64,000 bases of DNA, taken from Symsagittifera roscoffensis (Eukaryota; Xenacoelomorpha; Acoela; Convolutidae). The notes below the pieces were generated by a model. The model saw only the letters and a program-made list of their open reading frames with translations. It did no database searches and was not told where the DNA came from. The stretch is from contig NC_087063.1 of NCBI RefSeq assembly GCF_963678635.1, positions 56,477,259 to 56,541,258 on the forward strand, read 5' to 3'. The position numbers and the translations under genes were made by a program. Positions 21,830 to 33,200 of this stretch are shown in pieces. Within the stretch, counting starts at the first letter, position 1, and each line of letters begins with the position of its first letter.

Positions 21830-22157
21830 ATGTACACAAGAAATGACACTAATCCCAATTATAATGAATTCTCAAAATATCAAACAAAAATTGGGAGATC
21901 TGTTTGGTTTCCAAAAATTCTACAAGGGAAAATTTATTTTGAATCATGCTTTCAACTGCTAAAAAGTAATGATTTGGGACAATTTGAAACTTCTTAACGA
22001 AGTATACCTCAGTGAAAAAGAAGGAGAAGCAATATCGACAATCCGGAATACCATTCTTCACGATGCTGAAAACCTCGGACTCGTACCTATAAAGGAAGCC
22101 AAATCTGGCAAAGAATCAAGTATGGATCAGGAGCTCGACATCTGTAATAGAGTATAA
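21830..22157 (+). pseudogene. cassette gene C, unit 3, one nonsense codon
   Basis: Starts MYTRNDTNPNYNEFSKYQTK and continues VWFPKILQGKIYFESCFQLL to FETS. A TAA then stands where unit 2 has CAA. A further base change puts the remainder (VYLSEKEGEAISTIRNT to DICNRV) in another frame. The best preserved N-terminal half of the family. Confidence 0.5.
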
Positions 22158-22175
22158 GAACTAGCAATGTACAAC

Positions 22176-22375
22176 ATGAGGTTGGTGTGTGACACAATCA
22201 ATCAAGAAGGACAGTGTAAACAAATCTCCCTACATTCAGAGTCGACTCTTCACTGCAAAAGAGAATGAAGCAATGAAACAAGTTGCTTATGACAACTAAA
22301 CTTTGAACAAATTCGAAGAACTGTTTCAAATTTTAGGACTTTATGTTTGTTGATAATTGAAAGCCTCAGTTTTAC
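22176..22375 (+). pseudogene. cassette gene D, unit 3, broken
   Basis: ATG at 22,176 is followed by a frame change, and TATGACAACTAAACT replaces the TATGTCAACTATACT of the intact copy. Confidence 0.45.
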
Positions 22376-22745
22376 TTTGTGATGTTTTATATTTTCGGTA
22401 ATTGAAATACAATTGGTTCAAAACTATTTCTTGAAGTGCACATTTAGAGCTAGGGTATCTAAGGAAAAGTCAGACTAAACTAAAACTTAATCAAAAATGA
22501 CATAGAACGCAATCCAATTATCACTGGATATTCCAGTAATTGTTCAAAAAAAAACAATAAAATCTGTTTAGTTACTGCTTTTATCAAATTTTTAGTAAAG
22601 TTTGTCTTATTTGAACAAAATTACAAGCGAAAAGATATATATTAAACTGAAAAAATTATCCTTAGCTTCCAAAAAATTTACAACTGAAAATAAAATGTTT
22701 CAATTTACTTGAAAATCTTTTAGAGTCCAGTTCAATTTATCGAAA

Positions 22746-23322
22746 TGAATAAGGTTTTTAGAGGAAACGTAAATCTATTCCAAAAGTTGAAACCAATCAT
22801 AATAGAACGGGCGAGTTTGTGCATCCAGTTTGAAATTGGACCAAAACTGTCATGTTTCTCAAATTGAAAAAAATCTCCCAGTCTAGTGAGCAAATTATCG
22901 TAGATCTTACAGAATGGAGAGAACTCGAGAGTAAAAGAATTAGAGAATTTAGAAAAGAATTGGCTAGGTCTAAGTCAATATTGAGAAAAAAGTACGGAAT
23001 TTCATATGATTCAAATGAAAAAATCTTTGATGAAAATGTGGATCTGGTATACGAAAACAGTTTTCATTTGCTTACAAGTGAACATTTACAACAAATGACT
23101 GTTTTTAAAAAACTGATTGCAATTGACGTCTTCTACAGAGATCCGAAGAAATGTCTCAGTCCCCTAACAAATTCCCAACATGATTGGCGAAAAATTGAAA
23201 CAATTCGTGATAGAAAGTACACGGAAGAAAAGTTGAAGGTTCAACAGGAAAACTTAGCTCTGTTCAGAAGAAAACATAGTGTGGCACTTGAAGGAGAAAT
23301 TGACAACGAACTCGAAAATTAA
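22746..23322 (+). pseudogene. cassette gene A, unit 4, one frameshift
   Basis: Nearly identical to the intact copy at 20,292 but lacks one base in GAAATTGGACC (GAAATTGGTACC elsewhere) near 22,840. That separates the first 30 codons from an otherwise open 150-codon remainder. Confidence 0.6.
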
Positions 23323-23639
23323 CTCAGTTTTTTGTATTTTTTACACATTTTTTCAAGTTTCCTAGTTGTTTTTAAGTTGGGTTTTTTTATTTGAATTAAT
23401 TGTTTCTAATCCAAAGCTTAGTTTTTAAAGACTTGTCAGGGCAAACTACTTAGAAAACATTGTGAGATAATTGATTATTTTATCACAAAGCTTACCTAAT
23501 CACTATTCACAGAACCACGACAATCAATAAAACAATAAATAATCTTTAACAAATCAGATTCTTATTTTGATTTTCAAACTTTTCGAATTCTGTCCAGAAA
23601 TGATGAACCATGAGTTTGTGTGGAAGCAAGTTTTTGATT

Positions 23640-24145
23640 AGAACTTAGATAATGTCTCTTGATTTTTTCCAAAATAGTCGTTTTTTTGCAATACTAGGTT
23701 TATTTTCGTCTCCGTTCTGTCGTGAGTTATGTTGAACTGCTCGAGTAAGCTGATTGAATTTTTCTCCGCTTGATGTCACAATACTTGAATGGAATCTGTG
23801 TTCAAACAATTTATAAAGACAGTCATTTTCTTGATATATGTAATTATATTTATCTAATCTCTGCAAAATTTGGCTACAAGATGTTCCTATTGAAACCAAT
23901 TGGAACTTAAAAATCTCCAAAGAACATGAAGAATTAGGGGTAGACACACATAAATCTTGGTTTATGATGTATTTTTTGTAAAATTCGTTGGAAACAGAAA
24001 AAAAAGCTATTATTTACTGTAACCTGAATAAAAGCTGGGAAAACTTTACACATAATAGCTGCGCTGGGTAGAATTGTTTTTACAGAAAATTGTGGATTTT
24101 TATAGGAGAAGTAACGCCTTCACACTTTCCATTTGGAAAATTTCA
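23640..24145 (-). pseudogene. cassette gene B, unit 4
   Basis: Exon 2 is open from about 23,985: FYKKYIINQDLCVSTPNSS, LDKYNYIYQENDCLYKLFEH, SSGEKFNQLTRAVQHNSRQN. It ends early (KKSRDII) compared with unit 1. Exon 1 keeps KCEGVTSPI and the GTTACA donor but has a stop. This copy shows exon 2 best. Confidence 0.45.
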
Positions 24146-24174
24146 TATAAAACCGTCAATATTTGATACTATTT

Positions 24175-24200
24175 CAATATATGGAAATCGCGATGACTCA
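24175..24200. promoter_or_regulatory. CArG-like and AP-1-like pair, unit 4
   Basis: CAATATATGG (24,175-24,184) and TGACTCA (24,194-24,200), as in unit 3. Confidence 0.4.
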
Positions 24201-24279
24201 TAGGGTCCACTTCCGTTTTCCTTTAACCTCAAAATCTGTTCCCTCATTTCTTTTCATCTGATCAGTTTGTTCTTCAAAA

Positions 24280-24612
24280 ATGTACTCAAGAAATGACACT
24301 AATCCTAATTATAATGAATTCTCAAAATATCAAACAAAAATTGGGAGATCTGTTTGGTTTCCCAAAAATTCTACAAAGGAAAATTTATTTTGAATCATGC
24401 TTTCAACTGCTAAAAAGTAATGATTTGGGACAATTAATTTGAAACTTCTTAACGAAGTATACCTCAGTGAAAAAGAAGGAGAAGCAATATCGACAATCCG
24501 GAATACCATTATTCACGATGCTGAAAACCTCGGACTCGTACCTATAAAGGAAGCCAAATCTGGCAAAGAATCAACTATGGATCAGGAGCTCGACATCTGT
24601 AATAGAGTATAA
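24280..24612 (+). pseudogene. cassette gene C, unit 4, broken
   Basis: ATG at 24,280 as in units 2 and 3. An extra C in GGTTTCCC, an AATTAATT insertion and the same TTCTTAACG stop context break the frame. Confidence 0.45.
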
Positions 24613-24631
24613 GAACTAGCAGTGTACAACA

Positions 24632-24830
24632 TGAGGATGGTGTGTGACACAATCAATCAAGAAGAACAGTGTAAACAAATCTCCCTACATTCAGAGTCGA
24701 CTCTTCACTGCAAAAGAGAATGAAGCAATGAAACAAGTTGCCTATGTCAACTAAACTTTGAACGAATTCAAAGAACTGTTCCAAATTTTAGGAGACTTTA
24801 TGTTTGTTGATAATTTCAAGCCTCAGTATT
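24632..24830 (+). pseudogene. cassette gene D, unit 4, broken
   Basis: Same lesions as the unit 3 copy (TATGTCAACTAAACT, shifted N-terminus). Units 3 and 4 therefore duplicated after D was damaged. Confidence 0.45.
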
Positions 24831-25199
24831 GCTTTGTGATGTTTTATATTTTTGGTAATTGAAAAACAATTGGTTCGAAACTATTTCTTGAAGTGCACAT
24901 TTAGAGCTAGGGTATCTGAGGAAAAGTCAGACTAAACTAAAACTTAGTCAAAAATGACATAGAACACAATCCAATTATCAATGGATATTCCAGTAATTGT
25001 TCAAAAAAACAATAAAATCTGTTTAGTTACTGCTTTTATCAAATTTTTAATAATGTTTGTCTTATTTGAACAAAATTACAAGCGAGAAGATATATATTAA
25101 ACTGAAAAAATTATCCTTAGCTTACAAAAAATTTACAGCTGAAAATAAAATGTTTCAATTTACTTGAAAATCTCCTAGAGTCCAGTTCAATTTATCGAC

Positions 25200-25499
25200 A
25201 TGAATAAGGTTTTTAGAGGAAACGTAAATCTATCCCAAAAGTTGAAACCAATCATAATAGAACGGGCGAGTTTGTGCATCCAGTTTGAAATTGGTACCAA
25301 AACTGTCATGTTTCTCAAATTGAAAAAAATCTCCCAGTCTAGTGAGCAAATTATCATAGATCTTACAGAATGGAGAGAACTCGAGAGTAAAAGAATTAGA
25401 GAATCTAGAAAAGAATCGGCTAGGTCTAAGTCAATATTAAGAAGAACTCAGAAAAGAAGAGTAGTGCCAGACTTAACAATAAAGTTTTTGTTTAGATGA
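25200..25499 (+). pseudogene. cassette gene A, unit 5, truncated and fused to F
   Basis: Eighty codons match the intact A (MNKVFRGNVNLSQKLKPII). At about 25,440 the sequence switches to gene F, leaving an unrelated tail. The chimera arose by deletion of B-E of this unit. Confidence 0.6.
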
Positions 25500-25749
25500 G
25501 TTAACTCAAATTGAGTGGCCAATCAGCAAAAAACAAAAAAATGGAAGAGTCTATGAAACAAAAATTGCAGATGAGGAAATTAATTTTCATTACTGTTATG
25601 AATTTGATATAAATACAAAATCTAGATTTGTCAGAAAATCTAATAAACGATTATTCAATTTTAAAAGTCTTCCGGTAATTTATATTACAACTTACCCAGA
25701 AAATAATGAAAAGCATTTTTTGGCATTTTTTTTCATTGGCTACAGATAG
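25441..25749 (+). pseudogene. cassette gene F, unit 5, second segment open
   Basis: After the A/F junction, a frame without an ATG is open from 25,498 to a TAG at 25,747: ELTQIEWPISKKQKNGRVYE, then INFHYCYEFD, LPVIYITTYPENNEKHF. The same peptide, more damaged, follows the F ORF in units 1 and 2, so it is a genuine coding segment, probably an exon. Confidence 0.45.
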
Positions 25750-25956
25750 AACAAATTGCAAAAAATTTGATCGAAATTTCAAAATTTGAATTGCGTATCG
25801 AAAAAAGAAAATATACCAGACGGGAGTTCACACTTTGGTGTGAAATGTACTTGTTAGTTACGCTAGAAAAATTCATTGAAAACTAGTGATTGGGCAGTAT
25901 CATAAACATAATTTGCTTCTGATCTACAAATTATTTTAAAATCTGCGAATACTTCA

Positions 25957-26172
25957 TTCTGATTGGTTATTACCACGAATTTTTTCTGTGAAGGAATGCT
26001 CGATTGTTTGATATCAAAAGTATTGAAATTTCCAAGATAGTAGAGGTCAATACTGATTGGTTGACATTAAATTTATTGAACACTCCATGACCATTGAAGC
26101 TCGATTTTGATTGGTTGATATCAAGAAAGATAATAATTTTCCTTGTACGTAAAGTACGATTCTGATTGGTTG
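25957..26172 (-). promoter_or_regulatory. four CCAAT boxes, unit 5
   Basis: ATTCTGATTGGTT (25,957), TACTGATTGGTTG (26,051), ATTTTGATTGGTTG (26,104) and ATTCTGATTGGTTG (26,159). Same order and similar spacing as in units 1 and 2. Confidence 0.5.
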
Positions 26173-26390
26173 GGAACAGAAATTATGAAAATTACAGAAT
26201 TAGACTGGATGCTTTTTTTCAGCTAGGCTAAATAGCAGATCCATTCTAATTTTCTTTCACGATATAAACAATTGGTTAATAAGTTTGCTTTTTAAATTTA
26301 CTTTTTTTCACTTCAGAGGCTAATCAAGTCTTCGTATCTAAAAAAATGGGACATTTTAAATCTCCCGTTATTCTTTCTTTATTTATTGAG

Positions 26391-26536
26391 ATGCCGTCGC
26401 TGAATAGAAACGAAAACGTTCCATGTCTTGAATGTGGCAGGGAATACACACGTGAAGATGCGTCAAGATATTGTAAGCACTGTGGCTTTTTTAACTGTTA
26501 CAATTGTAACTTTTATACAGCAAGGAAATCAACAAT
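26391..26536 (+). pseudogene. zinc-finger exon (H), unit 5, split by R1
   Basis: ATG at 26,391 opens MPSLNRNENVPCLECGREYT with an intact CLEC pair, then CKHCGFFNCYNCNFYT. R1 is inserted 146 bp into the exon; the rest (NHIEKKHNFCQHN) resumes at 49,721. This copy keeps the best zinc-binding residues. Confidence 0.65.
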
Positions 26537-27441
26537 TGTGCCAGTCGGTCATATTTGGAAGTTTGACCTTGAGAAAAGCAAGAGCACTTAATTTTGGAGT
26601 GAAATTTAATTTTTCAAAAATTCGAATGGAGCCTGTCATGCACGATTTTCTCGCGATAACTGAAAACCGAAAAAGAGAAATCAGAACGATCGAGTAACAA
26701 TCGCCGGAAAGTTGCCAGATAAAACAGCGGGAAATTGCTATTCGCAATTTCCGTCACAATAAAACTAGAGTAGAGCTGTCCCATCTGAAACAGAGACAAG
26801 CGTATTCCCGAGAACTGGACTATCATTACTCGATTGGATTGTTATTCGAATTGGACTAGAGTGAACCTTCGGTGGAAAGGTGGACAGCTTGAGTGTCCCA
26901 ATGATTCACGAGAAACTATATTCTAGAGTTAAAACTTGTCCTTGTTATTGAAACTGATAAACATTAAACTCATTTAGTTACATTATTTAATTCTCGAGTT
27001 GCTGACCAACTTAATTACTCCCAGTTCTTGAGCGTGCTACGATGTGAGTACTCATTTTAAGTTTCTAGAGTGTGTTTTATGATTGTTATGTTGAGGTAAG
27101 GCGAGTTTTAGGTTGATCCATCTGAAATGGATCAAAGTTCCACTGTCTAATAAAAAGTAACTAAACGGATTGTTCCGATCCGGTTTTTAACGGCGTTCAT
27201 GTATTTTGGGTATCTAGAGACCTAAGTATGGGGACGTTATTATTTCTAGAGTGGGGGGATAATTTGGTAGTAGCCTTTAAGCTGTAACGGGTCGTAGTCT
27301 CATGTCACAAGCGAACCGAATTGGCTCCGACTGATTTGAGGTAGAAAAACACAAGAGATAGTGTCCCTGACTCTTGAGCCAATGGTTATAGGGCCTATTT
27401 TTCTTAAGCCTCATGTGTGACTACAGTAGACGAATGTTACA
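26537..27441 (+). repeat. R1 5' LTR (905 bp)
   Basis: Begins TGTGCCAGTCGG and ends GAATGTTACA, identical in length to the 3' copy. AATAAA at 26,758-26,763 may be the polyadenylation signal. A GATCCA-7 nt-TGGATC hairpin lies at 27,115-27,133; a similar one is in the R2 LTR. Frames on the minus strand inside it are not genes. Confidence 0.95.
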
Positions 27442-27452
27442 TAGTGTTTTTA

Positions 27453-27470
27453 TGGCGCTCCTGGGTGTTT
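27453..27470 (+). promoter_or_regulatory. candidate primer-binding site of R1
   Basis: TGGCGCTCCTGGGTG starts 12 nt after the LTR. TGG fits the complement of a tRNA CCA end, but the distance is larger than usual and I cannot name the tRNA. Confidence 0.25.
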
Positions 27471-27946
27471 ACGACATCAAGACTACGGAGTCGAATCCAC
27501 TTGAGACAGCTTCGGGCTGCATGCCCATTCTAGAGTACCGGTGGTACAGTTCGACAGGAACGTGCAAACCTTCCGGTTGTACCGTGATAGCTTTTTAAGA
27601 AAACTCGAGAAAACTTCCTGGTACGCTCTCCGAACGAGGCTTAGCTAACCGAGTAAAGGGGGGCAACTAGGGGGACAAAAACACGAGCAAAAAGACAAAG
27701 AGCAAAACAAAAACCAAAAAAGAATAGAAAAAGGAACAAAAACCATAAAACGAAAAAACACAGTGACTTTGACACCAGATTAGTTGGATCAAACCTTTAT
27801 ATTAATTAAATAGTATACCCATACTGTTTTACAAGTTCGATCGTTTCGATCAACCTAGCAATTTAACCCAGTAACCTTAAAAAAGTGCCCGAGTGTGGGG
27901 CGTTGTCAAGGGTTTTCAGATAGCTTGGAACTTAGCTGGACAACAA

Positions 27947-28150
27947 GGAGACTTGACTGGAAGAGGTGAACAGCCGAGTGGAAAAGTAGTTCAGGAGCAC
28001 TTGAGCTGAACCAATAGGAGACTTGACTGGAAGAGGTGACCAGCCGAGTGGGGAAGTGGTTCAGGAGCACTTGAGCTGAACCAATAGGAGACTGGACTGG
28101 TAGAGATGACCAGTAGAGTGGTAAAGTAGCCAAGAAGGATTTGGCAGTTC
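27947..28150 (+). repeat. 70-bp tandem repeat, 2.8 copies
   Basis: GGAGACT(T/G)GACTGG begins at 27,947, 28,017 and 28,087, an exact 70-bp period. The unit also carries CACTTGAGCTGAACCAATA; the third copy is partial and more diverged. Confidence 0.9.
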
Positions 28151-28999
28151 TCGAGTTCTCAAGTTGGGCAGAACGGGTATCGTTAAAATCCACATTACAT
28201 TATAGGACATAAGTGTAAAATTGGATAAGCGAAATCCCCCGGTTTTGAGGAACGTTTTTACTTAAGCAGGCCAGGAGACAGGTCTACGGTTTTCTCTTGA
28301 GAGGTTTAGCACCCGGCGCTTAAGGTAATTTTAGGCTTAAGAAGGGGGGCTAAAAAGGGGGGGAGGTTAGAAGGGGTCTGGTTAGGTTAGAGGTTGGCGG
28401 TTGTAAATTGTAAAAAAGGGGGAAATTAGAGTAACTAATTAGTCGACATTTTTGATTTAGTTACGTTAGTCATTAACACGCGTTGGTAATAATAGGTGGA
28501 TATCGAAATTTAAACTCGAGTTAAGGAAGGTACCCTGGTCGGATTGGTAGGGGGGAACGGACATAGACAATTCTGGTGATACCCAATAAGATTATTAGTT
28601 GGGGGGAGGAAAACGTGTGGCAATTAGGTACCAGACATTTTTTTTCGACAAAAGGTAGACATTTGTCGCCTTTGAATTTTAGGTGGGTTCATCTCTCTGT
28701 TTTTATTACTTTTTCTAGCTTGGATTTTTCGTTGCATTTTGGTGAGGATTTGTGTTTAGTTTTTAGACGAACAGGTGATCACAAGATACCTGCGCACAGG
28801 TTTTGGTTTCAAGTTGCTTGAAACATTGAAAAAGAGGTAACAAAAAACAAAAAAGAAAAAAAAGAAAAAGGGGGGTCAGCATTTGGCCTTTAAGAGAGGG
28901 TTTTTGGGAAAATTTTACTAGAGCTTGAGTGGTGGTACAAGGTACAGTGAATCAAGAAGTCCCCATAACGAAGAAGAAAGGGGTCCCACCGCTCAGACA

Positions 29000-29760
29000 C
29001 TTGTCAACAGTCTTGGGACAATGCCAAAGAAGTCTCGGGACAGTGCAGTCTGGGGACAGTCTTGGGACAGTGCAGTCCTGGGACAGTCTTGGACCAGAGC
29101 AGTCTTGGTACAGTCTTGGGACAGTACAGCCTTGAACAGTACAGTCTTGGGACGGTACGGTCTTGGGACAGTGGTCTTGAGACAGTGGTCTTGGGATAGT
29201 GGTCTTGGGACAGTGGTCTTGGGACACTAGCCTTGGGACAGTGGTCTTGGGACAGTGGTCTTGGGACAGTGGTCTTGGGACAGGGGTCTTGGGACAGTGG
29301 TCTTGGGACAGTGGTCTTGGGACAGTGGTCTTGGGACAGAGGTCTTGGGACAGTGGTCTTGGGATAGTGGTCTTGGGACAGTGGTCTTGGGACACTAGCC
29401 TTGGAACACTAGCCTTGGGACAGTAGTCTTGGGACACTAGCCTTGGGACAGTAGTCTTGGGACAGTAGTCTTGGGACACTAGCCTTGGGACAGTAGTCTT
29501 GGGACAGTGGTCTTGGGACACTGGCCTTGGGACACTAGCCTTGGGACAGTAGTCTTGGGACACTAGCCTTGGGACAGTAGTCTTGGGACAGTAGTCTTGG
29601 TACACTAGCCTTGGGACACTGGTCTTGGTACACTGGCCTTGGGACACTAGTCTTGGGACAAAGTCTTGGGACACTAACCTTGGGGCAGTACTCTTGGGAC
29701 AGTCTTGGGACAGTGGTCCTGGGATAGTACTCTCAGGACAAGGGTCTTGGGACACTGACG
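29000..29760 (+). repeat. 14-bp minisatellite, about 50 copies
   Basis: The unit is CTTGGGACAGTGGT with variants CTTGGGACACTAGC and CTTGGGACAGTAGT. Because 14 is not a multiple of 3, all frames rotate through the same peptides and stay open: plus SWDSGLGTVVLGQW, minus PRLVSQDYCPKTTV. A minus frame is open for 308 codons (29,878-28,952), but it has no coding evidence beyond the repeat. Confidence 0.9.
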
Positions 29761-29988
29761 GAAAGTACTGGGACAGTACCGAACAGTCTTGGGACAGTAG
29801 AAAGAAGCGTGGGGCGGTACAAAGAAGAGTAGGGACGGTAACTGGAAGTCTTGGGACGGTATAAAAATTCCGTGCCAAGAAAGTACTGGGACAGTACCGA
29901 ACAGTCTTGGGACAGTAGAAAGAAGCCTGGGGCGGTACAAAGAAGAGTAGGGACGGTAACTGGAAGTCTTGGGACGGTATAAAAATTG
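29761..29988 (+). repeat. 118-bp direct duplication
   Basis: GAAAGTACTGGGACAGTACC starts at 29,761 and again at 29,879. The copies are nearly identical over about 108 bp through TTGGGACGGTATAAAAATT. Confidence 0.9.
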
Positions 29989-30212
29989 AATTAAAATTAC
30001 AATAAGTGTTTTGAGACAGAATTAAAACAGAACAATACTAGTCGGAACCCGGTACGGTTGAGACCACAATTAAAGAAATTTTCTCGAAAGGTTTTTATCA
30101 CGTTGTATATTTCCTTAAAAAAAAAATTTTTTTTTTCATAATAGATTTTATTCTTAGAATAGAATTGTGTAATAAATAATATTGTAAATAAGAGCAATTG
30201 TAAATAGAAATA

Positions 30213-33200
30213 ATGAGACGGAGTAGGGTACCGGTGCTCGAAAAAAGGTCAAGTGGATCAAACACGAAATATAACTCGTCGCTGCGCGGAACGACATCAA
30301 TGGGCCCAAGCAAAACAAAAGATAACTTTTCAGTTAGCATGGTCAGCACGATGAGTAGTACCGAGAACAAGACGCGAGAAGGTGCTAAAGACAAACAGGT
30401 GGAGCCCACAATTGAAATCGATCTAGAGACACCAGACCAGAGCGTAGATGAAGTGGAGAAGAAGACAACGGAATCCACACCGATGCCCCATATGGAAGAT
30501 CAAAATCCAAAAACCGTTGAGTTTTCGCCGATAGACGCGTTGGAAGACACAACAGGCAACACCCGAGAAACGGTGAAAGACGACTCTCAAGTAAAGAAAA
30601 CATCTTTTACAGAAAAGTTGGCGATGATGGTCGGAACGAAATCGAAGGACAACACGGCCGAAGAATCAAAAACTGAAAGAGCACGAACATTTGGGACAGT
30701 GAGCACGAAGGCGACAGAAGCCGACCTAAAGGAAGAACAAGCCAGAACAGAAGAGACAGCCGAAAACAAGACAACGGCTGATCATGAAACAGCTGCTCTT
30801 GAGCTTGGCGACCTGATGACAAAACTAAATCAGATCGACAAAAAACTAAAGTATAGTGAGGAAGATAGAGACTTAATAAGGAAAGAGTTCAAATACAACA
30901 AACACGAGTATCTGGATAGTTATTTTAACCTGGCTAAGGCGACAGAAGAGAGACTCCAGCAGATGTCGGACAAGGTAGATGCCACCAATGAAGAACGAGA
31001 TAAGAACATCAAAAAAGATATGCAACAGTTGAAAAACCGATATGATGATGTCAACAGCCAATTAGGTAGCCGGGAAAAGAGAATGGATATAATGAACAGG
31101 AATCAGGCCGAAAGTTCGTGTGCAATACAGGCGAAATTGGATGCAATCTTGAGAAATTCTACCTCACAAGAAAGACCGGCAGCGGATCGCACGCAAGGCA
31201 CCAGAGTGGACTTTGTGGAACCACAAAGGAACAAACGGCAATCGACACCGTTGCCTTTAACCCGGGATGCGGTAAGCATTACACCAACGGCTGCTAAAAC
31301 AATCATGAAAAATGGAACATCAAACACAATGAGTGGTCCGGGGGACTCAACAGCTAACAGCAACGCAGGTCCGGATGCCATGACGTGGGCAAGCACTTGG
31401 GAGATGATGAACAGGACTCTAGAGGCCTTCGCCACGAGGAACACTGACTCGAGCGATAGGAGAGACGGAAAATCAAGAAAAACTTTCAAGAAGCCAAAAG
31501 AATTCAAAGACGACTCCGATGGATGCTTTGACACTTGGGTGGAAGTGATGAGATTACACCTAGAGCAAGATAACTTAAGCGATGAAAGACAAGCATGCAC
31601 AGCCATACTCAGCAACTTGGAAGGCACGGCATTAAAATGCGTGGTTGCAAAGAAAGAAGAAGAACGCGATACCGCGGAAAAGATCTTCGAGATATTGCTG
31701 AATCGATTCGGGTCAGGCATGAAGGGTCACCAAGCGATGATGCGATTTGAAAAGAGAAGTCAGAGGGACGATGAGTCAATTGATCGGTTCCTAGATGACC
31801 TTGAGAGCTTGAGAAGAAGAAGTGACCCAGAGGAGTCGACAAACAGAAGAAACTTTAGCATTGCCTCAAAGTTCATTGATGGGGTAAAAAGTGATGACTT
31901 AAGAACAATGTTAGCAACATACTACACATTGTCGAAAGACAGCGCACCAACCCCAGAAGAAATGAGACAGAAATCAAGGGAATACATGTTGATGAAGCCC
32001 AAGAAATACTCATATTCAGAAAACAGGAACACGCAAGGGGGAAGCCAACCACAGAGGTTGTCATGGTACAAGCCTAGAGATGACATGGACAAGCGCCGAT
32101 CGTGCGCGAACTGCGGGTCGGCGGATCTCCACGTGGCTGACTGCACAACATACAAACAAGGCATGAAGAGCCTAGGATACGCACCGGATGAGGAGGACAT
32201 GAGCCAGATGGAGGAACACGAGTACTATAGTGGCTTAATCATCAAGATAGGCGCGAGATGCTTCTTCTGTAACCAGGAAGGGTACTTCAGAATGGATTGT
32301 CCCTTGTTCTGGGAAGCGGTCAAGGACCAGAGTCACCCCAAACATAAGTTGGCATTAGCAGCGGTGCAGAATCAGCGGAATAGACAAAACGAGTTTGAAT
32401 CTAGGAACGTAGGAGCACCAAGCACGGAATTGCCGACGAAAACAGTGAAAGCTGTAACACATGTTAACGGTGCGATAGAATCCGCGGCCGGGAACTCTCT
32501 AGAGATAAATTATGAGAAAGCGGCGACGGAAGCAATTGCCAAAGTGAAACAGGATCTGGCTGCGAAAGAAATAGAGCAACGACTAAAGCTGGAGATCGAA
32601 AGACAGAATTTCAACGAAGCATTAACCGGATCAAACCCAACACCAGAGGCTGTACCGAGCTCAACAAAGACCGGGAAATGTAACACTGTAAAAATGGTGA
32701 CGGGAAAGCCATTCGGCATATCGAAAATCGGGGCTAGAATAATGTCGATAGTCACAGTGGGCGGCCACGAGGTAACCAGAAACTTGAGCGAACCGAGCGA
32801 CCAGACAATAATGCACATTGACGTGTACGCAGATTACTTGAGTTGTATAAGCCCACAAACGACTTCTAGAGCGTTGAGAGCACTACTCACGAGAGGGGGC
32901 AGCAAGTCGGTACGTGTTGATAACAGGTATACTGAAGCTTATTGTCCACACGAGTTGATGCTAAATATAGATGGAATAAACATCTATACCAAGACAATGA
33001 TAACATGTGACGAAGACCTAATTGGGCAAATCTACGTAGGGAAAGAAGAGTTGAAAGTGAGATCAATTGGATACTGCGCCATGCTTGAAGAAGATGCGAT
33101 GCACATCGGGACAGAGGCAGATGTGACAGGGCACGTGCTAGACATAAGTGGCAAAAAGACTCAGTTACGTGGGTTACTTGATACGGGAGCAGTCTTGAGC

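Larger units (their letters stand above)
11380..26536 (+). repeat. tandem array of gene cassettes (long 4.3-kb and short 2.45-kb units)
   Basis: The same ordered set of segments recurs. A: ORF starting with MNKVF. B: minus-strand gene. Then a motif pair, and C and D: small plus ORFs. Then F: a small plus gene, a CCAAT-motif block, and H: a zinc-finger exon. Segment A starts near 11,655, 16,048, 20,276, 22,728 and 25,184. Units 1 and 2 are about 4.3 kb. Units 3 and 4 (2.45 kb) jump from the end of D to just upstream of A (junctions near 22,673 and 25,125), so they lack F, the CCAAT block and H. Unit 5 jumps from inside A to inside F (near 25,440). Copies differ by a few per cent plus indels. 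R1 is inserted into H of unit 5, which resumes at 49,721. Confidence 0.85.
27442..30212 (+). other. R1 leader, noncoding, repeat-rich
   Basis: A 2.77-kb stretch between the LTR and the first Gag ATG without a convincing gene. It holds A-rich tracts (27,690-27,770 and 28,845-28,880), a 70-bp tandem repeat, a 14-bp minisatellite and a 118-bp duplication. An A/T palindrome at about 30,118-30,138 lies 75 bp before the Gag start. Such long leaders often contain packaging or translation-control structures; nothing in the sequence proves this here. Confidence 0.7.

Noticed and set aside
26614-26826. ORFs inside the LTRs
   Set aside because: They occur in both LTR copies without recognisable motifs, overlap the polyadenylation signal, and differ by missense changes in a neutral pattern.
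28952-29878. 308-codon minus-strand frame
   Set aside because: It is the 14-bp minisatellite read in rotating phase. Plus frames are equally open and the peptide is only the repeat.
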